Positions 28,092 to 36,883 of a stretch of 64,000 nt of DNA are shown here, in pieces. The DNA lies in the NCBI RefSeq assembly GCF_900112695.1, contig NZ_FOMT01000002.1, forward strand, positions 378,479-442,478. Direction: 5' to 3'. Source of the stretch: Paenibacillus catalpae. GTDB lineage: Bacteria > Bacillota > Bacilli > Paenibacillales > Paenibacillaceae. A model generated the notes under the pieces. That model was not told the DNA's origin. It worked only from the letters and a program-made list of their open reading frames with translations, and made no database searches. The translations under genes and the position numbers were made by a program. The stretch's first letter is position 1. Every line of letters starts with the position of its first letter.

Positions 28092-29145
28092 AATTTATAT
28101 GGTTCAGCCTGGTTATGAATTTGATGAATCCGGTGACCGGCGAACGGTTTACAACAAGCGAGAAGATTGAAAATATAATCAAGCAGGCGGAACTTACGGA
28201 GAGGCTGGGCTTTGACGGATATGGGATCGGGGAGCGGCATGGAGCCCCATTCCTTTCTTCGTCGCCGCCGCTGCTGCTTACCGCGATTGCGGCAAGAACC
28301 TCCCGTATCCGACTGCTTACGGCTGTAACCGTTCTTAGCGTGCTCGATCCGGTAAGGGTGGCTGAGGATTATGCGACACTTGATCACCTGTCCGGCGGAA
28401 GGCTGGAGATGATTATCGGGAAAGGCAATGATCCCCGGCATTATCCGCTGTTTGGCATCACGGAGGAAGAGCAGTGGAATTCGTTGGAGGAGCGATACGA
28501 ATTGCTGCGGCGTTTATGGCAGGAAGAGGAGGTCACTTGGCAGGGCCAGTACCGTCCGCTGCTTCATCAGGTGACCACGCAACCAAGACCGCTGCAGAAT
28601 CCGATTCCGATCTGGCACGGGAGCGCGTCGAGTACCCGGTCTACCGAGCTTGCTGCCCGTTACGGCGAGCCGATATTTTCCTCGAACAGCTTCCATCCGC
28701 AGGCGAAATATAAAGATCTGATCGATCATTATCGCGAGAGGCTGGCTTTCTATGGGCATGATCCGCAGAAAGCGGTAGTTGGTGCCGGTGCAGGCAGCTT
28801 ATATATTGCGAATACGACGGAAGAGGCTATCAAGCGGTATCGCCCCTACTACGAGGCATTCCAGCGACGGCAGCTGCCCAGCATAATCAATCGCCGTTTA
28901 CGTCATTGGAAGACAATATCGCCAGAGGTCCAAGCTTGATCGGAAGTCCGGAGCAGATTATTGAGAAAATATTAAACTATCAGGCGGCCTTCGGCCATCA
29001 GGTGTTGTCCCTCAGTGTAGACGGCTTATCCGAAGCAGAGCAGCGCGAGCAGATGGAGCGGTTCGCTGCGGACATTGCCCCCGTGCTGCGCCGGGAAGTG
29101 CCAAGCACCGTGTGGGAGGAGCAAGGGAAGGGAATACCGGTATAA
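28088..29145 (+). pseudogene. LLM-class flavin monooxygenase, frameshifted
   Basis: Two overlapping frames together make one LLM monooxygenase of about 350 residues. The first frame (28088-28939) covers residues 1 to about 263 of the family, with FDGYGIGERHGAPF, GGRLEMIIGKGND and the ANTTEEAIKRYRPYYEAF segment. From about 28880 the conserved C-terminal part continues in another frame: SLEDNIARGPSLIGSPEQII, ending at 29145. Moving from one frame to the other requires one missing base between about 28860 and 28895. It could be a true inactivating deletion or a sequence error. The start overlaps the MFS stop by 4 bp. Another LLM gene with a different sequence lies at 14186, so activity may be redundant. 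Confidence 0.8.
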
Positions 29146-29163
29146 CCCTTTTTATGAATAACG

Positions 29164-29192
29164 AAAAGCCCCTATCCCAGGATAGGGGCTTA
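29164..29192 (+). terminator. Bidirectional terminator between convergent genes
   Basis: AAGCCCCTATCC / GGATAGGGGCTT, a 12-bp perfect stem, lies between the LLM gene and the convergent LacI gene. A run of A on the left gives a T run on the minus strand. Confidence 0.75.
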
Positions 29193-29206
29193 CTGTTGTT
29201 TCCGCT

Positions 29207-29224
29207 AGCCGGTTTAAACCGGCT
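29207..29224 (+). repeat. 18-bp perfect palindrome next to the terminator
   Basis: AGCCGGTTTAAACCGGCT is a continuous palindrome directly after the lacI-type stop codon. It may strengthen termination of the minus-strand transcript. Confidence 0.55.
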
Positions 29225-29232
29225 CCTCAGCT

Positions 29233-30273
29233 TTATCGAATCCCCGCAGTAGACTCCCTGACAAGCGGTTTCGTAAAGATATGCGACACTTGATAAGGCT
29301 GTTCCGGATCATTAATTCTAGAGAGAAGCATTTCTGCAGCCTTCACGCCCATTTCGTTGCTGTATATATGAACGGTTGTAAGATGGGGCTCGACAATCAT
29401 TGACTCCGGCCCGTTATCGAAGCCGCAGATTGCGACATCATGAGGAACGGAGATGTTCTTGTTCTTAAGCACCTTCATGAAACTGACGGCAATAAAATCA
29501 TTGGCACAAATAAAGGCGGAAGGCAGGTTCTGCATCTCATTGAGGCGTTCCTCCAGCCAGGTCGGCTTAGAAAAGAAGAGGCGGTCATCGTCTACTATAC
29601 ATTGGCCAAGATCAAGCGGTATTCCGGCTTCGCTGAGAGCACGGTTGAATCCCAGCCAGCGTTCATTAAAGCTGAGACAGTGGTTATAATCCCCTATAAA
29701 TCCGAAGCTGGAATATCCGCTTGCGATCAGCTTCTTTGTAAGCTGATAGATACTGTGCTGATTTTCCATCAGAAGAATATCCGCTTTGAATTCGGGATAA
29801 CATACCGTGGAAGCGCAGTCTATAAATATAGTAGGCACGCCAAGGCTTGTAATAATTTCGCTATAAGCCGGGTTAAACATTTCAATACAGATAATGCCGT
29901 CTACATTCGATACATCGAAATTGTTAGGCAGCGATAATGAGTCCTGATCCATTTCTCTAATAATATGAAAAGACAGATTATAGCCCTCGGCGCTGATCCG
30001 CTTCTCCAAGCCGCTGATCAGCGTTGAGCCGAAATGGGAAGTATTCGGAAGATTAGCCGTCAATAACGCGATATTCCCTGAATTTTTGGATAAAAGCTGC
30101 TCGCTCTCCAGATAAGAAAATTGCTTGTATTTTAACTCAATGGCTTTTTTGATTACTTTATTGCGTGTTTCCTCCGGAATTTCACTTCTGCCATTTAATG
30201 CCTTGGAGGCGGTATTCCTGGATATGCCAAGCGCGTCGGCGATATCTTGAATGGTTACTTTTTCCTTTGTCAT
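29233..30273 (-). CDS. LacI-family repressor of the fructan locus
   Basis: A 346-residue LacI/GalR regulator. The N-terminal HTH reads VTIQDIADALGISRNTASKA (residues 6-25) with hinge NGRSEIPEETR; a periplasmic-binding-protein-like effector domain follows (about residues 62-340). The start at 30273 is used because the HTH begins there and an AGAGGTGAG site lies upstream; the longer frame runs into the AT-rich control region. It is divergent from the sugar importer, intracellular GH32, fructokinase and levanase genes and is very likely their repressor, releasing DNA on binding a fructose-containing sugar. Candidate binding sites lie in the 480-bp intergenic region. Confidence 0.92.
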   Translation of the reverse strand: MTKEKVTIQDIADALGISRNTASKALNGRSEIPEETRNKVIKKAIELKYKQFSYLESEQLLSKNSGNIALLTANLPNTSHFGSTLISGLEKRISAEGYNLSFHIIREMDQDSLSLPNNFDVSNVDGIICIEMFNPAYSEIITSLGVPTIFIDCASTVCYPEFKADILLMENQHSIYQLTKKLIASGYSSFGFIGDYNHCLSFNERWLGFNRALSEAGIPLDLGQCIVDDDRLFFSKPTWLEERLNEMQNLPSAFICANDFIAVSFMKVLKNKNISVPHDVAICGFDNGPESMIVEPHLTTVHIYSNEMGVKAAEMLLSRINDPEQPYQVSHIFTKPLVRESTAGIR

Positions 30274-30395
30274 GCAGGTTTGCTCACCTCTTGCGATCTT
30301 TGTTCTCCTATTAATGTGATTTTGTAAACCAAATTCATTCATATAGGTAACACAAATGTATAATAGTTTGCGACAAATAGCAATGTAAATCTTAC

Positions 30396-30610
30396 AAATG
30401 CACAATTATATTTACAAATGTATCAATTGAATATGGTCATAAGTAATTTAAAATGTGCAAAATAAGTGTGTAATTCCTTTTGGGGATGATATATTACTTA
30501 GACTTTTATTGAATCCTTCGTCCTATTTCCAATTAAAACCAACCTTATGTCAAAAGTGAAGGAGTTTTTATTTGATTTTTGAACAATTTAACTTTCCAAA
30601 TGCGCAATTT
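30396..30610. promoter_or_regulatory. Three related operator-like motifs in the divergent control region
   Basis: AAATGCACAATTA (30396-30408), AAATGTGCAAAAT (30451-30463) and AAATGCGCAATTT (30598-30610) share AAATG-Y-R-CAA. The third is closest to a dyad around a central CG as in LacI-type operators. They lie in the AT-rich 479-bp gap 30274-30752 between the repressor and the permease gene, which holds no gene. Binding by the adjacent repressor is inferred. Confidence 0.4.
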
Positions 30611-30627
30611 ATTTTTTACAAAATGTA

Positions 30628-30656
30628 TTGACGTTTGCATGGTCGTTTGATAAATT
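30628..30656 (+). promoter_or_regulatory. Sigma-A promoter of the fructan operon
   Basis: TTGACG and TAAATT with a 17-bp spacer, 97 bp before the first permease start and 18 bp after the third operator-like motif. The spacer carries TTTGCATGGTCGTTTG, which is itself partly symmetric. Confidence 0.55.
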
Positions 30657-30752
30657 GTAAATGCAGCAAGCAAACAAAAAGGCTAACAATGAAAGCCCTT
30701 ACTGCACAAACATAGAACACTTTTGTAAATGGACGGAGGTAAGTCTAACACA

Positions 30753-31694
30753 ATGGAAGCCAAACAGGCTCAAGCAGCAGCAAAGTCCGGTAACGCAACC
30801 CTTGATTATTGGAGGAAGCATTACTTTCTCTACATCCTGATCGCTCCGGCACTTATTCTGACACTGGTATTCAAATATGGTCCGATGTATGGGGCCGTTA
30901 TTGCCTTTAAGGACTTCAGTCCGATCAAGGGCATCATGGGAAGCGACTGGGTAGGGCTGTATAACTTCGAGAAGTTTCTGTCGTCACCGAATTTCGATGT
31001 TATTTTTATGAATACGCTTAAATTAAGCTTTTTCGGCCTTATTCTCGGATTTCCGATCCCCATTCTTCTTGCACTTATGCTGAATCAGATCAGGCATACC
31101 GGCGCTAAGAAAAATATTCAGCTATTCTTGTACGCCCCTAACTTCATTTCGGTTGTTGTTGTGGTCGGGATGCTGTTTATCTTCCTGTCCCCGACAGGTC
31201 CGATTAACCATTTGATTACCCTAATAACAGGCGAACCCGTGATGTTCATGTCGCGTCCTGAGTATTTCCGTGGCATCTACATTTTGTCGGATATTTGGAC
31301 CGGAGCGGGCTGGGCTTCCATTATATATGTAGCTGCGCTTGCAAACGTTGATCCGGAGCTTCATCATGCGGCCAATCTGGACGGGGCAAACCTGCTTCAG
31401 CGCATCCGGCATATCGATCTGCCGACGATTCGCCCTATTATGGCGATTGTATTTATTTTAGCGGCCGGCGGTATTATGTCGATTGGTTTTGAGAAGGCTT
31501 ATCTGATGCAGACAGCCATGAACCTTCCGACCTCGGAGATTATTCCAACCTATGTGTACAAAATCGGGTTGCAATCCGGTGATTATGCTTATTCTGCGGC
31601 AGTTGGATTATTTAATTCCGTGATTAACGTCCTGCTTCTTATTACTGTTAATTTCATTGTCAAAAGGCTGAACGAGGGCGATGGCCTCTACTAA
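30753..31694 (+). CDS. Sugar ABC permease, LplB type
   Basis: A 313-residue permease of the LplB/YtcP group used for oligosaccharides. The N terminus has DYWRKHYFLYILIAPALIL followed by FKYGPMYGAVIAFKDFSPIKG, a near-invariant signature of LplB proteins. The EAA loop reads HAANLDGANLLQRIRHID and is followed by LPTIRPIM. ATG 30753 is preferred over 30729 because the GGAGGTAAG site lies between the two. The partner permease follows with a 16-bp gap. No ATPase gene is nearby. The GH32 and fructokinase genes downstream point to fructo-oligosaccharides or sucrose-like sugars. Confidence 0.92.
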   Translation: MEAKQAQAAAKSGNATLDYWRKHYFLYILIAPALILTLVFKYGPMYGAVIAFKDFSPIKGIMGSDWVGLYNFEKFLSSPNFDVIFMNTLKLSFFGLILGFPIPILLALMLNQIRHTGAKKNIQLFLYAPNFISVVVVVGMLFIFLSPTGPINHLITLITGEPVMFMSRPEYFRGIYILSDIWTGAGWASIIYVAALANVDPELHHAANLDGANLLQRIRHIDLPTIRPIMAIVFILAAGGIMSIGFEKAYLMQTAMNLPTSEIIPTYVYKIGLQSGDYAYSAAVGLFNSVINVLLLITVNFIVKRLNEGDGLY

Positions 31695-31710
31695 GAAAGG
31701 AGATGAATAC

Positions 31711-32592
31711 ATGGCTATCAAGCATTCCAGACTGGATCGCTTACTTCTTATATTAAACGGAATCTTCCTGACGCTTGCAGTACTCGTCGTCGTTATTCCT
31801 CTGCTTTACGTGGTGGTCGCTTCCTTGATGGATCCGTCCGCCCTGCTGAGCAGGGGCTTGTCCTTCAAGCTCTCGGACTGGTCTCTTGAAGGGTATAAAA
31901 AGATTTTGTCCAATCCGGCGATGATTCGCGGCTTCGGAAATGCCGTCTTCTATGCTGTTTCTTTTTCCGTCCTGACGGTTGTCGTCTCCGTCTGTGCCGG
32001 ATACTCCCTGTCGGATAACCGGCTGAAAGGGAAGGGGTTGTTCATGACCCTATTCATCATCACGATGTTCTTCAGCGGAGGGCTTATACCTACTTATTTA
32101 CTTGTGAAAAATCTGGGCCTGCTCAATACCGTATGGGCTGTCATTATACCGGGCGCCGTAAACGTATGGAATATCATCCTGTCGCGGACCTTTTTCAAAG
32201 GAGTGCCTTTGGAGCTGAAGGAAGCAGCCAATGTGGATGGAGCCTCGGAGATGCGGATCTTCATGCAGGTCGTCCTGCCGCTGTCGAAGCCAATCGTCTT
32301 TGTTCTTGCTCTGTACGCTTTCGTCGGGCAGTGGAACTCCTACTTCGATGCGATGATTTATCTTGATAATCCGACTCTTCATCCGCTTCAGCTTGTCCTT
32401 CGTTCGATTCTGATTCAGAACCAGGTCGATCCGGGCATGATCAGCGATCAGCTGGCGGCAGCTGAACTGAAGCGATTGTCGGAAATTATCAAATATGCAG
32501 CTATTGTTGTATCCAGCTTGCCGCTTATTATTATGTATCCGTTCTTCCAGAAGTACTTCGAGAAAGGTGTCATGGTCGGTTCCCTCAAGTAG
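31711..32592 (+). CDS. Sugar ABC permease, YtcP type
   Basis: A 293-residue CUT1 permease, partner of the LplB-type protein. Six membrane segments are visible; GGLIPTYLLVKNLGLLNTVW and IIPGAVNVWNIILSRTFFKG are family signatures, and the EAA loop is LKEAANVDGASEMRIFMQV. The C terminus reads YPFFQKYFEKGVMVGSLKG-like (here ending VGSLK). ATG 31711 is used because AAAGGAGA lies 9 bp upstream. A small palindromic hairpin and a 76-bp gap precede the binding-protein gene. Confidence 0.93.
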   Translation: MAIKHSRLDRLLLILNGIFLTLAVLVVVIPLLYVVVASLMDPSALLSRGLSFKLSDWSLEGYKKILSNPAMIRGFGNAVFYAVSFSVLTVVVSVCAGYSLSDNRLKGKGLFMTLFIITMFFSGGLIPTYLLVKNLGLLNTVWAVIIPGAVNVWNIILSRTFFKGVPLELKEAANVDGASEMRIFMQVVLPLSKPIVFVLALYAFVGQWNSYFDAMIYLDNPTLHPLQLVLRSILIQNQVDPGMISDQLAAAELKRLSEIIKYAAIVVSSLPLIIMYPFFQKYFEKGVMVGSLK

Positions 32593-32609
32593 GGACAGAT
32601 CTTCACATA

Positions 32610-32623
32610 CGCATGGCCATGCG
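32610..32623 (+). repeat. Intercistronic hairpin before the binding-protein gene
   Basis: CGCATGG/CCATGCG forms a perfect 14-bp palindrome without a T run. It may stabilise the downstream mRNA segment and raise binding-protein output. Confidence 0.4.
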
Positions 32624-32668
32624 AGAGATAGAATTTATTCATTCATTATTATTGGGAGGTCATCGGTA

Positions 32669-34282
32669 ATGAGTACAATGAACAAGTCCAAATTAGTGAC
32701 CAGAACAGCCACAGCTTCGGCTCTTGCTTCAATCCTTCTTCTGTCAGCCTGCAGCGGCGGAGGCGGAGGCAGTGCTGCCAGCAAGAAACAGGATCCGAGC
32801 GGGAAAGTAACCCTTAATTTTATTACGCAGAGCTCTGCTATTGCACCGGCTGATCCGAATGACAAGCTTGTTAATAAAAGGCTTGAAGAGAAAACGAATG
32901 TTCATATCAACTGGAAGAACTTTACGAACGATGTCTTTGTTGAGAAAAGAAATCTTGCTGTAGCAAGCGGCGATCTGCCGGATGCGATCTTTAATGCAGA
33001 TTACAGCGATTATGAGCTTCTGAAGCTTGCTAAGGATGGTTCGATCATTCCGCTTAACGATCTGATTGATCAATATATGCCTAACTTCAAGAAAGTACTG
33101 GAAGAGGCTCCTGAGTATAAAAGCATGATTACCGCTCCGGACGGCAAAATTTATGCCTTCCCTTGGATTGAGGAGCTTGGAAGCGGCAAGGAAAGAATTC
33201 AGGCCGTGGACAGCATGCCTTGGATAAACGTGGAGTGGCTGAAGAAGCTTAATCTGAAGATACCGACCACAACGGAAGAATTGAAGAAAGTGTTGATTGC
33301 CTTTAAGACACAGGACCCGAACGGCAACGGCCAAGCAGATGAAATACCATTGTCCTTCATTAATAAGCCAGGTGCAGAGGATCTGGCCTTCTTGTTCGCT
33401 TCCTTTGGATTAGGCGAGAATCCTGACCACGCGGTTGTATCGAATGACGGCAAAGTTATTTTTACAGCTGCGGATGAGGGCTACAAGAAAGCAGTTTCCT
33501 TTGTGAACGAGCTCTACAAAGAAGGCCTGATCGATATTGAAGCTTATACCCAAGACTGGAGCACTTATCTGGCGAAAGGTAAGGATCAGAAATACGGACT
33601 GTACTTCTCGTGGGATAAAGCGAATATTACCGGTGCAAATGATTCCTATGAAGTAATGCCTCCGATTGCAGGACCTGACGGCGAGATTAATGTAACAAGA
33701 ACAAACGGCCTTGGTCTTGGCCGCGGCAAGATGGTTGTTACAAGCGCGAACAAGAACCTGGAAACAACGGCGAAATGGGTCGATCAGCTCTATGATCCGA
33801 TTCAATCGGTACAGGATAACTGGGGAACCTACGGCGATGATAAGCAGCAAAATATTTTCGAATACGATGAAGCAAGCAATATGCTGAAGCATCTGCCGCT
33901 TGAAGGTACAGCACCGGTAGAGCTTCGTGAGAAAACAAGCATAGGCGGACCACTCGCGATTCTGGATTCCTACTATGGCAAATATACGACTATGCCGGAT
34001 GATGCGAAGGGCCGGATGGATATTATCAAAAATATTATGGCTCCGCATATGAAAGCTGACAATGTGATGCCTAGCGTATTTAACTCTATTGAAGAGCTTG
34101 ACCGTCTTACAACGATTGAAACAGATCTGTTCGCATACGTGCTTAGAATGCGTACCGAATGGTACCAGAATGGCAAAGTTAGTGAGCAATGGGATGATTA
34201 TCTGAAAGAGCTGGACCGTCTTGGTCTGCAGGAATGGCTCAAGATCAAACAAGGCGGTTACGACAGAGCGACCAAAGGTTAG
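32669..34282 (+). CDS. Sugar ABC substrate-binding lipoprotein, LplA type
   Basis: A 537-residue extracellular binding protein of the LplA group. The signal peptide ends in LSAC (lipidated C28) with a Gly/Ser-rich tether; the mature protein contains NFITQSSAIAPADPNDKLVN and the long C-terminal lobe with RMRTEWYQNGKVSEQWDDYL. ATG 32669 is selected from the secretion signal and the GGGAGGTCA site; the reading frame extends further left but overlaps the permease gene in another frame. It delivers fructan fragments to the preceding permeases (substrate inferred). Confidence 0.93.
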   Translation: MSTMNKSKLVTRTATASALASILLLSACSGGGGGSAASKKQDPSGKVTLNFITQSSAIAPADPNDKLVNKRLEEKTNVHINWKNFTNDVFVEKRNLAVASGDLPDAIFNADYSDYELLKLAKDGSIIPLNDLIDQYMPNFKKVLEEAPEYKSMITAPDGKIYAFPWIEELGSGKERIQAVDSMPWINVEWLKKLNLKIPTTTEELKKVLIAFKTQDPNGNGQADEIPLSFINKPGAEDLAFLFASFGLGENPDHAVVSNDGKVIFTAADEGYKKAVSFVNELYKEGLIDIEAYTQDWSTYLAKGKDQKYGLYFSWDKANITGANDSYEVMPPIAGPDGEINVTRTNGLGLGRGKMVVTSANKNLETTAKWVDQLYDPIQSVQDNWGTYGDDKQQNIFEYDEASNMLKHLPLEGTAPVELREKTSIGGPLAILDSYYGKYTTMPDDAKGRMDIIKNIMAPHMKADNVMPSVFNSIEELDRLTTIETDLFAYVLRMRTEWYQNGKVSEQWDDYLKELDRLGLQEWLKIKQGGYDRATKG

Positions 34283-34300
34283 TTGCGTTCCGCAGCGGAA

Positions 34301-34349
34301 AAGGGCCGTGTTCCGGCAGGGGGAACCTGCCGGGCAGGCCTTCTTTTTT
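34301..34349 (+). terminator. Terminator or attenuator after the binding-protein gene
   Basis: Perfect inner stem CCGGCAGG / CCTGCCGG with a 5-nt loop, extended by outer AAGG.CC / GGCCTT arms and a T6 run. It lies between the binding protein and GH32 genes, so enzyme expression is probably lower than transporter expression. Confidence 0.8.
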
Positions 34350-34391
34350 GAATGAAAGAGATAAAAACAGAAGCAAGGGAGAGGAGCTATC

Positions 34392-35870
34392 ATGTCTATT
34401 ATGGCTAAACAAAACTTCAGAGGTGCGTACCATATCTCGCCTCAAGTGAACTGGATGAACGATCCGAACGGGATGGTCTATTACGAGGGCGAATATCACT
34501 TATTTTATCAGCATTATCCTTATGGAGACACTCATGGACCTATGTACTGGGGGCATGTGGTGAGCAAGGATCTGGTCACTTGGGAGGAACTGGACATTGC
34601 TCTGGCGCCGGATGAGCATGGCATGATTTTTTCCGGCAGCGCAGTAGTCGATTGGAACAATACATCGGGGCTGTTCCCGGATGGCCCGGGATTGGTTGCG
34701 ATATTCACCCACCATCTGGAGGTCCAAGGGAGCCATCCGATTCAACGTCAGAGCTTGGCTTACAGCACGGACAAAGGAAGAACCTGGGTGAAGTATGCCG
34801 GCAATCCGGTGCTCGCGCATGAGACGTTTGTCGACTTCCGCGATCCGAAGGTTTTCTGGCATGAGGAGACGAATCGCTGGGTAATGATTATTGCCTGTGG
34901 CCAGACGGTATGTCTCTATCATTCTCCTAATCTGATTAACTGGACACTTGGCAGCGAGTTTGGTGACGGAATCGGATCGCATGACGGCGTATGGGAATGC
35001 CCGGATCTTTTCCCGCTGGCTATCGACGGGAATGCTGCGAATTCGAAATGGGTTATGATTGTGAGCATCGGTGCGGATCCGGCCTTCGCGGAAGGATCAA
35101 GAACGCAATATTTCACCGGAGATTTTGACGGAATTACCTTTACGCCGGATGCTGCTTCCTCGGAAGTGAGATGGGTGGACCATGGACGCGACAACTATGC
35201 CGGTGTCACATGGTCGGATATTCCTGAATCGGATGGCAGACGTCTGATGATTGGTTGGATGAGCAATTGGCAATATGCCAATCAGACACCTACCGAAGGC
35301 TTCCGGGGAGCGATGACGGTTGTAAGGGAAATGTCGCTGGAAACAAGAGAGGGAGTTGTTACCCTGGTGCAGAAGCCGGCTGCAGAGCTGGAATCAATCA
35401 GGAAGCCTGTTCTTGCGCTGCAAGGAGCGACAGCTGCTGAAGCAGAACAGATGTTACAAAAGCTGCAGCTTGTCAGTTATGAACTCCATGCCGAGCTTTC
35501 AACGGATCATTCGTCTGGCTTTAGGATCCGGACCGGGGCGGCTAACGGGACAGTTGTTGGTTTCGATGCTGCAACGGACTGCGTTTATGTAGACCGTACC
35601 AACTCGGGCGAGCACAGTTTCCATCCGCTATTCCGCAGCATTCAAGCAGCGAAGATTGTATCTGCCGGCGACAGCATAGATCTCCGCATCTTTGTTGACG
35701 CTGCATCTGTGGAGGTATTCGCTAATAACGGGCAGGCCGTTATTACGGATCTCATTTATCCGGATGCAGATGCGACGGGCATCTCGTTCTTCTCGGAGCA
35801 AGCTAATGTGGTTCTCTCTTCCTTGAGCATTTATGAGCTCATTCCGCATACTGCGGGCAAGGGCGAATAA
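34392..35870 (+). CDS. Intracellular GH32 fructan/sucrose hydrolase
   Basis: A 492-residue GH32 enzyme without signal peptide. The five-bladed propeller (about residues 10-320) shows WMNDPNG with the nucleophile D24, FRDPKVFW with transition-state stabiliser D151, and ECPDLFPL with acid/base E202; the C-terminal beta-sandwich ends with the VEVFANNGQAVITDLIYP segment. It should release fructose from imported short fructans or sucrose. GGGAGAGGAG precedes the ATG. The fructokinase gene follows after 15 bp, matching a hydrolyse-then-phosphorylate pathway. Phosphorylated sugars are less likely as substrate because the importer is an ABC and not a PTS system. Confidence 0.93.
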   Translation: MSIMAKQNFRGAYHISPQVNWMNDPNGMVYYEGEYHLFYQHYPYGDTHGPMYWGHVVSKDLVTWEELDIALAPDEHGMIFSGSAVVDWNNTSGLFPDGPGLVAIFTHHLEVQGSHPIQRQSLAYSTDKGRTWVKYAGNPVLAHETFVDFRDPKVFWHEETNRWVMIIACGQTVCLYHSPNLINWTLGSEFGDGIGSHDGVWECPDLFPLAIDGNAANSKWVMIVSIGADPAFAEGSRTQYFTGDFDGITFTPDAASSEVRWVDHGRDNYAGVTWSDIPESDGRRLMIGWMSNWQYANQTPTEGFRGAMTVVREMSLETREGVVTLVQKPAAELESIRKPVLALQGATAAEAEQMLQKLQLVSYELHAELSTDHSSGFRIRTGAANGTVVGFDAATDCVYVDRTNSGEHSFHPLFRSIQAAKIVSAGDSIDLRIFVDAASVEVFANNGQAVITDLIYPDADATGISFFSEQANVVLSSLSIYELIPHTAGKGE

Positions 35871-35885
35871 GAGGAGGCACAGGTT

Positions 35886-36785
35886 ATGCGTATTGGAGCG
35901 GTTGAAGCAGGCGGTACCAAATTTGTTTGTGGTGTTGGCAATGAGCATGGCGTGATCGAGCATTCAGTCAGCTTTCCGACAGAGCAGCCAGAGGTGACGC
36001 TGGGCAAAGTGATTGACTATTTTCGGGAAAACCAGGTAGAGGCCATTGGCATTGGATCGTTCGGACCGATTGGACTTCATCCGGGTAGCCCTTCGTATGG
36101 CTTCGTGACAACAACGCCAAAGCCCGGCTGGGCAGATTTTGACTTCCTCGGAACATTGAAGCAGCAATTTGATGTTCCTTATGGCTGGGATACCGACGTT
36201 AATGCGGCTGCCTATGGAGAAGCGGTATGGGGTGCTGCGAAAGATTTGCAGAGTTGTCTGTACTATACGATTGGTACTGGCGTTGGTATCGGGGTATATG
36301 CTGAGGGCCAACTGGTCCATGGACTTGTCCATCCTGAAGGCGGACATGTGCCGGTCAAGAGGCACCCGGAAGACAGCTTCCAGGGGTTATGTCCTTATCA
36401 TGGCGATTGCCTGGAGGGCATGGCGGCTGGTCCGGCTCTCGAGGCCCGTTGGGAGCAGAAGGGGGATCAGCTTCCGGCAGACCATACGGCATGGGAAATG
36501 GAAGCTTATTATATCGCCCAATCCATTACCGGAGCTATCCTGATGCTCTCGCCGCAGAAGATTATACTTGGCGGTGGCGTTATGAAGCAGATGCAGCTGT
36601 TCCCTCTTATCCAGGAAGCGGTGAAACGTAATTTGAACGGCTACGTTAGTGCAGCCGAGATTACAGAGCATATCGACCGCTATATCGTACCGCCGGGACT
36701 AGGGCAGCAAGCCGGGTTATGCGGTGCACTGGCGCTTGGTCTGCAGGCTTATCAGCAGGCGCATGCGAGGGAAGGTGCATTGTAA
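35886..36785 (+). CDS. ROK-family fructokinase
   Basis: A 299-residue ROK sugar kinase. The N terminus IGAVEAGGTKFVCGVG is the ATP-binding phosphate-1 loop; GIGSFGPIGLHPGSPSYG and DTDVNAAAYGEAVWGAA carry the sugar-binding and catalytic Asp. HVPVKRHPEDSFQGLCPYHGDCLEG contains the His/Cys zinc motif typical of ROK fructokinases (this motif lies at about residues 156-180). AGAGGAGG precedes the ATG. It converts fructose released by the GH32 enzymes to fructose 6-phosphate. Confidence 0.93.
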   Translation: MRIGAVEAGGTKFVCGVGNEHGVIEHSVSFPTEQPEVTLGKVIDYFRENQVEAIGIGSFGPIGLHPGSPSYGFVTTTPKPGWADFDFLGTLKQQFDVPYGWDTDVNAAAYGEAVWGAAKDLQSCLYYTIGTGVGIGVYAEGQLVHGLVHPEGGHVPVKRHPEDSFQGLCPYHGDCLEGMAAGPALEARWEQKGDQLPADHTAWEMEAYYIAQSITGAILMLSPQKIILGGGVMKQMQLFPLIQEAVKRNLNGYVSAAEITEHIDRYIVPPGLGQQAGLCGALALGLQAYQQAHAREGAL

Positions 36786-36790
36786 CAGAC

Positions 36791-36839
36791 AAGAACAGCG
36801 GGTTTGCCGGGGCAGTTGCGGCAATCCCTTGGTTCTTTT
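36791..36839 (+). terminator. Terminator after the fructokinase gene
   Basis: Outer AAGAAC / GTTCTT and inner GGGTTTGCCG / CGGCAATCCC (one mismatch) form a long hairpin ending in T4. It separates the operon from the secreted levanase gene, whose own promoter was not identified. Confidence 0.65.
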
Positions 36840-36883
36840 GCGGGATATGAGATGTGAGCATCTATAAGAAAAGAGGGATGATG

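Noticed and set aside
36854..36883. GTG 36854 as start of the levanase gene
   Set aside because: It has no ribosome site and would put extra residues before a normal signal peptide; AAGAGGG favours 36884.
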